Positions 1-4,774 of a stretch of DNA of 5,761 nt are shown in pieces (position 1 is the stretch's first letter; the number at the start of each line of letters is the position of its first letter). The notes below the pieces were generated by a model that saw nothing but the letters and a program-made list of their open reading frames with translations, ran no database searches and was not told the DNA's origin. Both the position numbers and the translations under genes were made by a program. The stretch is from CBFGTJ01 sp965651815. GTDB taxonomy: Bacteria; Actinomycetota; Acidimicrobiia; Acidimicrobiales; Microtrichaceae. The stretch is from positions 1-5,761 of the forward strand of contig CBFGTJ010000202.1 in NCBI GenBank assembly GCA_965651815.1, given 5' to 3'.

Positions 1-1
1 A

Positions 2-49
2 TCAGCCCCAGGTGGGGTCAGCGCAGCTCGGGGTCAGCCCAGGTGGCGG
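2..49. repeat. Three imperfect 16-bp tandem units at the 3' end of the lipoate-ligase-like gene
   Basis: Units at 2-17, 18-33 and 34-49 each begin TCAGC and end GGGG or GCGG. The first and third also share CCCAGGTGG, offset by one base. The third unit contains the stop codon and last codons of the gene on the minus strand, and each unit offers a TGA on that strand. The first unit can fold CCCC-AGGT-GGGG, too weak for a clear terminator. Confidence 0.4.
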
Positions 50-702
50 ACGAGTGCCTCGACGAGCCGCCCCCTCGGCGGTGCGTCGAGCGCCACCGAC
101 CCGGCACGTTCGGCGAGGACGCGATGGAGCGCTCCACCGGGCTCCACCCCCAGCACCTCCACCAGGGACGACGGGTCCCAGCGGAGGTGCACCACGCACT
201 GGAACCGTGCGAGCTCGCGGGTGCGGCGCTGCGAGATCCCCACGACCTTGCGGCCGTCGACGGCGACCTCACCCGGGCCGAGCGCCGCGAAGCACGCGAG
301 CCGGCCGAGCTCCCGGTCGGTCACGCCGCGGCGGTGCACCTCGATGCGGCCCCGCTCGCCGCGCTCCGCGAGCAGGTTCGCCCACGCCTCCCCCACCCAC
401 CAGGTGGCGCGCTCCACGTCGTCGTCCCAGCGCGGGTCACCCCGGGGGACCACCAGGTCGACCCAGAGCTGCTCGCCGGGCCGGACCACGACCGCCCCTC
501 CACCCGAGCGCCTGCGGACGACCTCGAGCCCGAGCTCCGCGGCCCGCTGCTCGATGCCGGGGACCTGCTGGGTGCTGCCCAGCACCACCGCCGGCCGCTC
601 GGGCTCGAGCACCCACAGCCGGCGCGCGCCGGGAGGCGGGTCGAGCTGGTGCAGCTCACCTGCGCCGCCCACCGCGTGCTCGACGATCCAGGCGCCGACC
701 AC
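34..702 (-). CDS. Lipoate/octanoate protein ligase-transferase family protein (BPL/LplA catalytic domain only)
   Basis: A 222-aa protein, counting from the GTG at 702. The family attaches or transfers lipoyl or octanoyl groups to a lysine of lipoyl domains (2-oxoacid dehydrogenases, GcvH) in the cytoplasm. Visible marks are the N-terminal core ending in VVLGSTQ, the RRSGGGAVVV acyl-adenylate/substrate loop at about residues 64-73, Cys137 in ACFAALGPGEV, and the GRKVVGISQRR motif with the conserved Lys152. The protein stops after one catalytic domain; the C-terminal accessory domain of bacterial LplA is absent. It could therefore be a LipM/LipL-like transferase or a stand-alone ligase half, and the sequence does not decide. 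I chose the GTG at 702 because GGAGGA (710-715) lies 7 nt upstream. The GTG at 724-726, with GGAGG only 4 nt upstream, would add 8 residues. The gene is divergent from the Nudix gene. Family assignment is firm; the exact reaction is not. Confidence 0.88.
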   Translation of the reverse strand: MVGAWIVEHAVGGAGELHQLDPPPGARRLWVLEPERPAVVLGSTQQVPGIEQRAAELGLEVVRRRSGGGAVVVRPGEQLWVDLVVPRGDPRWDDDVERATWWVGEAWANLLAERGERGRIEVHRRGVTDRELGRLACFAALGPGEVAVDGRKVVGISQRRTRELARFQCVVHLRWDPSSLVEVLGVEPGGALHRVLAERAGSVALDAPPRGRLVEALVRHLG

Positions 703-709
703 GCCGTGC

Positions 710-715
710 TCCTCC
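710..715 (-). promoter_or_regulatory. Ribosome binding site that sets the start of the lipoate-ligase-like gene
   Basis: GGAGGA on the minus strand ends 7 nt before the GTG at 702. A second GGAGG at 731-735 ends 4 nt before the in-frame GTG at 724-726. The first has the better spacing and places the start just ahead of the conserved core, so it is preferred. Confidence 0.6.
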
Positions 716-772
716 GGTCCGCGCACTCGACCTCCGATCGGGTCCGACGATCCCCGGGGGTGGTGGGTGCAC

Positions 773-787
773 GTCCCCGGCGGGGAC
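773..787. repeat. Perfect inverted repeat in the divergent intergenic region
   Basis: GTCCCC-GGC-GGGGAC, two perfect 6-bp arms around a 3-nt spacer. It lies 8 bp upstream of the putative -10 of the Nudix gene, overlapping where a -35 would sit. It could be an operator, but short GC palindromes are common by chance at this base composition. Confidence 0.35.
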
Positions 788-795
788 CCGAACCC

Positions 796-801
796 TATGC
801 T
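796..801 (+). promoter_or_regulatory. Putative -10 element (TATGCT) of the Nudix gene, leaderless arrangement
   Basis: TATGCT fits the actinobacterial TANNNT -10 pattern in a stretch otherwise almost free of TA. It ends 8 nt before the ATG at 810, so transcription would begin at or within a few bases of the start codon. No Shine-Dalgarno sequence precedes this ATG, which fits a leaderless mRNA. No convincing -35 was found. Confidence 0.45.
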
Positions 802-809
802 CGGCGCCC

Positions 810-1346
810 ATGGCCACGGGACGTCCACGCCGTCGGGCGGCACGGGTGGTCGTGCTCGACCCGAAGGACCGGGTGCTCCTCATCAACGCCCGGGACCCGC
901 TCCGCCGCTCGGGGCCCGGTTGGTGGGAGATCCCCGGCGGGGGCATCGACCCCGGTGAGACCTCGCTCGACGCCGTGCGCCGCGAACTGTGGGAGGAGGC
1001 CGGCATCGCCGAGGCCGAGATCGGGCCGTGCGTGTGGACCCAGCGCGTGGAGTTCACCTTCGGCGGCTGGCACTTCGAGCAGGACGAGTGGGTCCACATC
1101 GCCCGCTGCGACGGCTCGACCCACGGTCCCCGGGGGCTCGAGGCCCTGGAGGCCCTCGCGTTCGGCGAGCAGCGGTGGTGGACCCTCGACGAGGTCCTCG
1201 AGCACTCCCCCCGCACGATCCCCTACCGCCTGCCGGAGTTCCTGCCCGACCTGGTCGACGGTCCGCTGCCCGACCAGCCGATCGACATCACCCCCGAGCC
1301 GGAGCACGTGGTGCGCTGGCGGGCTGCGGACGGCCCGGCCGACTGA
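810..1346 (+). CDS. Nudix (MutT-like) hydrolase
   Basis: A 178-aa cytoplasmic Nudix protein. The family hydrolyses nucleoside diphosphates linked to another moiety, using Mg2+ or Mn2+. The complete signature G-x5-E-x7-R-E-L-x-E-E-x-G-I occupies residues 44-66 (G44, E50, R58, E59, E62, E63, G65), so the metal-binding catalytic helix is intact. It is preceded by the usual first strands (RVVVLDPKDRVLLINARDP, 12-30) and by GWWEIPGGG. After the box come a Trp/Phe-rich strand region (VWTQRVEFTFGGWHF) and RWWTLDEV near residue 122. Only about 50 residues follow, with no extra domain. The ATG at 810 is chosen because it begins just before the first strand. There is no Shine-Dalgarno sequence, but a -10-like hexamer lies immediately upstream. 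The gene stands alone, divergent from the lipoate-ligase-like gene and convergent with the next operon. Substrate cannot be read from the sequence. Confidence 0.93.
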   Translation: MATGRPRRRAARVVVLDPKDRVLLINARDPLRRSGPGWWEIPGGGIDPGETSLDAVRRELWEEAGIAEAEIGPCVWTQRVEFTFGGWHFEQDEWVHIARCDGSTHGPRGLEALEALAFGEQRWWTLDEVLEHSPRTIPYRLPEFLPDLVDGPLPDQPIDITPEPEHVVRWRAADGPAD

Positions 1347-1370
1347 GCCGCAGGGCGGCCGGCACCGCGG

Positions 1371-2474
1371 TCACCCCTCGAGGACGACCTCCTCGACGGT
1401 GCAGCGTTCGAGCACGGACTCGTCCGGGGTCCGGCCGACCCCCGGGCCGGTCGGCACCACCAGCTCACCGGCGGCGTCGGCGACCACCGGTTCGCACACG
1501 TCCTGGACGACGTAGCGACCGCTCGGCCCGAGGTCGGTGGGCAGCGTGCAACCGGAGAGGGTCGCGACCGCGGCCGCCGCGGCCCGGTCGATGCCGAGCT
1601 CGAGCATCCCGCCCACGAACGCGTCTCCGCCGGCCTCCTCGACGAGCCGGACGACCTCCGCAGCCGCCTCGACCCCGCCGAGGCGCGCCGGCTTGACCGA
1701 CACCACCCGCGCCGCGCCCGCCTCGAGCGCGCGGACCACCGCAGCGGGCGAGGTGAGCGACTCGTCCAGCGCGACCGGCGTGTCGAGTGCCGAGTGGCGG
1801 CGGGCGAGCTCCGCGGGGTCGAGCGACGCCGGGAACGGCTGCTCGAGGTAGCAGAGCCCGAGCCGGTCCACCGCGCGCACCTCCTCGACGGAGCGGTAGG
1901 TGCCGTTGGCGTCCGCCGCGACCGCGCCGTGGCCGACCGCCTCGACGACGGCCGCCAGCTGCTCGACGTCCAGGCCCGGCGCGACCTTCACCTTGACCAG
2001 CGCCGCGCCCGCCTCGACCGCGGCCGCGGCTCGCTCGGCGAGCACGGCGGGCGACGCACCGAGGTCGGCGATCACCTCGCAGCGCGCCAGCCGCCCGCGC
2101 CGGCCGCCGAGGTGCTCGCGCAGGGAGGTGCCGGCGCTGCGGAGGTCGTGGTCGAGGCGGGCGTCCGCGAGCGCGGAGGGGGCGGCCAGCAGGCCGGGAC
2201 CCGGGGTGGGGACGGGCTCGCCGCGCAGCACCGTCGGCCCGAGCTGGTCGACCAGCGCCCGCCACGCGACCCCGGTGGGCTCGGTGACGTAGCCCGGGGA
2301 CGCCAGCGTGGGGCACTCCCCCCAGCCGACCTCGGTGGGGCCGGCCCATCCGACCAGGACGACCTCGCGGCGCGACTCCGCCCCGGTCGCAGCCCGGTGG
2401 GGCGTCACGAGTGGGACCGAGACCCGCACGAGCCGCAGCCGCCGCGGCGGTCCGTGGTGCGCCGCGGCGGTCAC
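1371..2474 (-). CDS. menC: Enolase-superfamily enzyme: o-succinylbenzoate synthase / N-acylamino-acid racemase type
   Basis: A 367-aa member of the muconate-lactonizing subgroup of the enolase superfamily. Such enzymes abstract an alpha-proton from a carboxylate substrate. This branch either dehydrates SHCHC to o-succinylbenzoate (menaquinone synthesis) or racemises N-acyl/N-succinyl amino acids, and many members do both. The N-terminal capping domain carries VGWGECPTLASPGY (49-62). The barrel carries the catalytic K161-x-K163, metal ligands D188 (AADAN), E211 (YLEQPF) and D237 (ALDES), and the opposite-face lysine K261 (VSVKPARLGG), so the active site is complete. Length and spacing match the racemase-like MenC form. 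The start is the GTG at 2474, which overlaps the stop of the upstream gene as GTGA, with GGAGG (2488-2492) 13 nt upstream. A GTG at 2429 (352 aa) is closer to the family's usual beginning but has no ribosome site. No other menaquinone gene lies in the window, so the menC name is tentative. Confidence 0.87.
   Translation of the reverse strand: MTAAAHHGPPRRLRLVRVSVPLVTPHRAATGAESRREVVLVGWAGPTEVGWGECPTLASPGYVTEPTGVAWRALVDQLGPTVLRGEPVPTPGPGLLAAPSALADARLDHDLRSAGTSLREHLGGRRGRLARCEVIADLGASPAVLAERAAAAVEAGAALVKVKVAPGLDVEQLAAVVEAVGHGAVAADANGTYRSVEEVRAVDRLGLCYLEQPFPASLDPAELARRHSALDTPVALDESLTSPAAVVRALEAGAARVVSVKPARLGGVEAAAEVVRLVEEAGGDAFVGGMLELGIDRAAAAAVATLSGCTLPTDLGPSGRYVVQDVCEPVVADAAGELVVPTGPGVGRTPDESVLERCTVEEVVLEG
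2441..2472. repeat. 12-bp exact direct repeat across a gene junction
   Basis: GCCGCGGCGGTC occurs at 2441-2452 and again at 2461-2472, 20 bp apart. The second copy runs into the stop of the 91-aa gene and the overlapping GTG start of the next. It encodes the Ala/Pro/Arg-rich leader of the enolase-superfamily protein, ahead of the family core. It may simply reflect base composition. Confidence 0.4.
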
Positions 2475-2746
2475 CTGCGTCGCACCACCTCCGGCCAGGC
2501 GCGGCACCAGCGGAGGTAGGTGACGAGGTCCTCGGGTGTGGCCGAGGCCGAGCCGTCGCCGCCGTAGGCGGTGACCATGCGGAACCGGAGCCAGGCGCGG
2601 TCGGGCAGGGGCAGGTGGGGTGGCCGGCGCCACCACCCGCGGGGCACGAGGCTGACCAGGACGCGCAGCGCGGTCCACCACAGGTGCGGCCGGCGCAGCA
2701 CGGCGACCACCGCGGCCCGGTCGACGCCCGGCAGCTGCCCGCTCAC
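2471..2746 (-). CDS. Conserved-looking tryptophan-rich 91-aa protein of unknown function
   Basis: I do not recognise a named family. This is a 91-aa, basic protein with seven Trp (W23, W24, W38, W39, W52, W80, W84) in the blocks RPHLWWTALR, RGWWRRPPHLPLPD, WLRFRMVTAYGGDG and EDLVTYLRWCRAW. There is no signal peptide and no clear membrane helix; the segment around residues 22-35 is amphipathic at best. There are no zinc or nucleotide motifs. The start is the GTG at 2746, whose last two bases belong to the TGA of the upstream kinase gene (GTGA overlap). The stop TGA in turn overlaps the GTG of the downstream enolase-superfamily gene in the same way. Being bracketed by two translational couplings, with ordered, non-repetitive composition, argues that it is a real gene. 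The Trp-Trp pairs and arginines might suit binding to a membrane surface or a carbohydrate, which is inference only. Confidence 0.8.
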   Translation of the reverse strand: MSGQLPGVDRAAVVAVLRRPHLWWTALRVLVSLVPRGWWRRPPHLPLPDRAWLRFRMVTAYGGDGSASATPEDLVTYLRWCRAWPEVVRRR

Positions 2747-3669
2747 GTGGCCCGGGCCCCCTGCTCGCCGGTGAGGACGGGCACGCCGAGCGCGGTGAGG
2801 GCCACGGCGGCGGCGCCGAGGACCGGCCCGTGGGCGCCGCAACCCGTGGGCACGATGCGTGCGCCCGCGGAGAAGGACAGCCGGGCGCTGCGTGCCAGCT
2901 CGACATTGGCGGCGTCGAAGAACAGCGGGCCGTACCCGAGCGCCACCGAGCCCGCGACGACCGCGAGGCGCAGGTCGAGCAGGTTCGCGACCGACGCGAC
3001 CGCCCGGCCGACGAGCCGCCCCGTGCGGACCCGCACCTCCCGCGGCGCCTCGGCCGCGGGCCGGCCGGTGAACGCCCGGATGGCGGTACCGGAGGCCTCC
3101 GCCTCGAGGCAGCCGCGCGCACCGCAGGCGCAGCGCCGGCCGCGCGGTTCGACCACGACGTGCCCGAGGTGGCCGGCGTTGCCGGTGCCGCCGTCGATCA
3201 GTCGCCCGCCGCTCACGATGCCGCCGCCGACCCCGGTGGAGACGACCAGCGCCAGGTAGTCACTCGTCCCCTCGGCCGCGCCGAGCCAGCCCTCCCCCAG
3301 CGCGAGCGCCTTGGCGTCGTTGTCCACCGCCACCGGCAGCCCGTAGCGCTCGGCGAGGCGGCCCCGCAGCGGGAAGTCCCGCCACTGGGGGATGTTGAGC
3401 GGTGAGACGAGCTCCCCGCCCGCCGACATCGGCCCTCCGCAGCCGACGCCGATCGCCTCGGCGGGCGCGGGGCTGCGCGCCGCGACGCGGTCCACCAGCG
3501 AGCAGAGGTTCCCGAACAGGTCCTCGGCGTCCGAGCCCGCCGTCGGCACCCGGTCCTCCGCCAGCACACCGCCCGCGGCGTCGACGACGGCGGCGGCCAG
3601 CTTGGTGCCACCGATGTCGACGGCCAGGACGATCGGCGCGTCCCGCGTGCTGGTCGGGGTGGGTTGCAT
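2743..3669 (-). CDS. ROK-family sugar kinase (glucokinase-like)
   Basis: A 308-aa protein of the ROK family (ATP-dependent hexose or N-acetylhexosamine kinases, ASKHA fold) with no N-terminal helix-turn-helix, so an enzyme and not a ROK repressor. Residues 16-23 (AVDIGGTK) form the phosphate-1 loop. VDNDAKALALGE (115-126) contains the catalytic base D118. STGVGGG (144-150) is the phosphate-2 loop. C180, C182 and C187 (CACGARGCLE) with H170 form the ROK zinc site. The sugar-contact motif, usually ExGH, reads H-L-G-H (167-170), so the expected Glu is His, which makes glucose an uncertain substrate. The C-terminal VVAGSVALGYG region matches the adenosine-binding part. The ATG at 3669 lies 17 codons before DIGGTK and lacks a Shine-Dalgarno sequence; a TACCGT hexamer lies 9 nt upstream. 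It is the first gene of a three-gene operon, and its TGA overlaps the next GTG. Confidence 0.9.
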   Translation of the reverse strand: MQPTPTSTRDAPIVLAVDIGGTKLAAAVVDAAGGVLAEDRVPTAGSDAEDLFGNLCSLVDRVAARSPAPAEAIGVGCGGPMSAGGELVSPLNIPQWRDFPLRGRLAERYGLPVAVDNDAKALALGEGWLGAAEGTSDYLALVVSTGVGGGIVSGGRLIDGGTGNAGHLGHVVVEPRGRRCACGARGCLEAEASGTAIRAFTGRPAAEAPREVRVRTGRLVGRAVASVANLLDLRLAVVAGSVALGYGPLFFDAANVELARSARLSFSAGARIVPTGCGAHGPVLGAAAVALTALGVPVLTGEQGARAT

Positions 3670-3674
3670 CGGGA

Positions 3675-3725
3675 CCCGACGGTACCAGCGGCTGTCGGGG
3701 GCACCGCCGGTGCGGTCTGGCAGAC
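3675..3725. repeat. Cluster of short inverted repeats between the divergent ROK and MoxR genes
   Basis: Three perfect inverted repeats lie side by side: CCCGAC/GTCGGG (3675-3680 and 3694-3699), which encloses the palindrome GGTACC; GCACC/GGTGC (3701-3705 and 3709-3713); and GTCTG/CAGAC (3715-3719 and 3721-3725, 1-nt spacer). The first surrounds the putative -10 of the ROK operon. They are candidate operator sites; chance is a real alternative at this GC content. Confidence 0.35.
3679..3684 (-). promoter_or_regulatory. Putative -10 element (TACCGT) of the ROK operon, leaderless arrangement
   Basis: TACCGT on the minus strand fits TANNNT and ends 9 nt before the ATG at 3669, predicting a leader of only a few bases. 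No Shine-Dalgarno sequence precedes this ATG. The hexamer is the only TANNNT match on the minus strand between the two divergent genes. No clear -35 is seen. Confidence 0.35.
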
Positions 3726-3770
3726 TGCGGGTCTCCGAGCGCCCGCCACGCGGCCCAGTCCGCCCGTTCC

Positions 3771-3785
3771 AGGGGAGCTGACATC
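3771..3785 (+). promoter_or_regulatory. Ribosome binding site followed by an in-frame ATC, possible non-canonical start of the MoxR gene
   Basis: AGGGGAG (3771-3777) is followed after 5 nt by ATC (3783-3785), in frame with the MoxR gene. No ATG, GTG or TTG lies at a usable distance from this site. The codons after ATC read T-S-T-E-R-P, a typical protein beginning. Confidence 0.45.
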
Positions 3786-3824
3786 ACCTCGACAGAGCGC
3801 CCGACCCACGACGCCCCGCGACGG

Positions 3825-4766
3825 GTGGCGCCACGCGCGTTCCCCGACGTCTTCGGAGCCATCTGCGACAACGTCGCCCGTGCGATCCGGGGCAAGGACC
3901 GGGTGATCGAGCTCACGGTCACCTGCTTCCTCGCCGGCGGGCACCTGCTCGTCGAGGACGTGCCGGGCGTGGGCAAGACCTCCCTGGCCAAGGCGCTCGC
4001 CCGCTCGGTCGACGCGGAGTTCGGTCGCGTGCAGTTCACCCCGGACCTGCTGCCCGCGGACGTGCTGGGCACCTCGGTGTGGAACCAGCAGGACGGCAGC
4101 TTCCGCTTCCGGCGGGGCCCGATCTTCTCGAACCTGCTGCTCGCGGACGAGATCAACCGCGCGTCGCCCAAGACGCAGTCGGCGCTGCTCGAGGCGATGG
4201 CCGAGGAGCAGGTGACCGTGGACGGCACCACGCACCCGCTGCCGCGTCCGTTCATGGTGATCGCGACGCAGAACCCGCTGGAACACCACGGCACGTTCCC
4301 GCTGCCGGAGAGCCAGCTCGACCGCTTCGAGATGAAGCTCTCGATCGGGTACCCGGAGCGGGACGACGAGCTCGGGCTGCTGCGCGAGGAGGACCACGAC
4401 GCGGTCCTCGGCCGCCTCCGCCCGGTCGTCGGCGCCGCGGAGGTCGTCGCGATGTCGGAGGCGGCACGGCAGGTGCACGTCGCGCCGGCGCTCGCCGCCT
4501 ACGTGGTCGACCTCGCCGAGCGCTCCCGCAACGACGGCTCCTTCTCGCTCGGGATGTCGCCGCGCGCCTCGCTCGGCCTGCTGCGGGCCGCCCGGGTCGC
4601 CGCCCTCGCACAGGGGCGCGGGTACGTCACCCCCGACGACGTGAAGGCCCTCGCGGTGCCGGTGCTGTCGCACCGCGTCGTCGTGTCGCCCGAGCTGAGG
4701 ATGTCGGGGATGGACGCGGCCTCGGCCGTGCACGACCTGCTGCAGCGGACCCCGGTGCCGGGCTGA
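3825..4766 (+). CDS. MoxR-family AAA+ ATPase
   Basis: MoxR ATPases are AAA+ chaperone-like proteins that work with vWA or DUF58 partners to assemble or activate protein complexes. Residues are counted from the in-frame ATC at 3783. Walker A is P-G-V-G-K-T with K65 (LLVEDVPGVGKTSLAKALA). Walker B is LLLADEIN with D122 and E123. Sensor 1 is N164 in VIATQNPLEHHGTFPLPESQ, R181 is the arginine-finger candidate, and sensor 2 is SPRAS with R261. All are intact. The C-terminal lid ends LSHRVVVSPE, usual for the family. The first canonical in-frame start is the GTG at 3825, giving 313 aa; it is used for the coordinates but has no ribosome site. The ATC at 3783, with a good ribosome site, would give 327 aa. 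The gene is divergent from the ROK operon. The DUF58 gene follows 8 bp after its stop, so the two are surely co-transcribed. Confidence 0.93.
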   Translation: MAPRAFPDVFGAICDNVARAIRGKDRVIELTVTCFLAGGHLLVEDVPGVGKTSLAKALARSVDAEFGRVQFTPDLLPADVLGTSVWNQQDGSFRFRRGPIFSNLLLADEINRASPKTQSALLEAMAEEQVTVDGTTHPLPRPFMVIATQNPLEHHGTFPLPESQLDRFEMKLSIGYPERDDELGLLREEDHDAVLGRLRPVVGAAEVVAMSEAARQVHVAPALAAYVVDLAERSRNDGSFSLGMSPRASLGLLRAARVAALAQGRGYVTPDDVKALAVPVLSHRVVVSPELRMSGMDAASAVHDLLQRTPVPG

Positions 4767-4774
4767 GGGCGGCC

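Noticed and set aside
12..809. Long open frame on the plus strand upstream of, and in frame with, the Nudix gene
   Set aside because: It is antisense to the lipoate-ligase-like gene, is Arg/Pro/Ala-rich with no family motifs, and reflects the lack of stops at high GC. The Nudix fold begins right after the ATG at 810.
1347..1370. Possible bidirectional terminator between the convergent Nudix and enolase-superfamily genes
   Set aside because: Only a 4-bp CCGC/GCGG stem is available and there is no T-run on either strand; too weak to call.
1371..2474. Calling this region a menaquinone biosynthesis locus
   Set aside because: Only one possible men gene is present, and its family includes racemases. 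The neighbours are not men genes.
2475..3122. Upstream in-frame extension of the enolase-superfamily gene
   Set aside because: This stretch is out of frame over the well-supported 91-aa and ROK genes and is low-complexity Arg/Pro/Ala. The GTGA overlap at 2474 gives a natural start.
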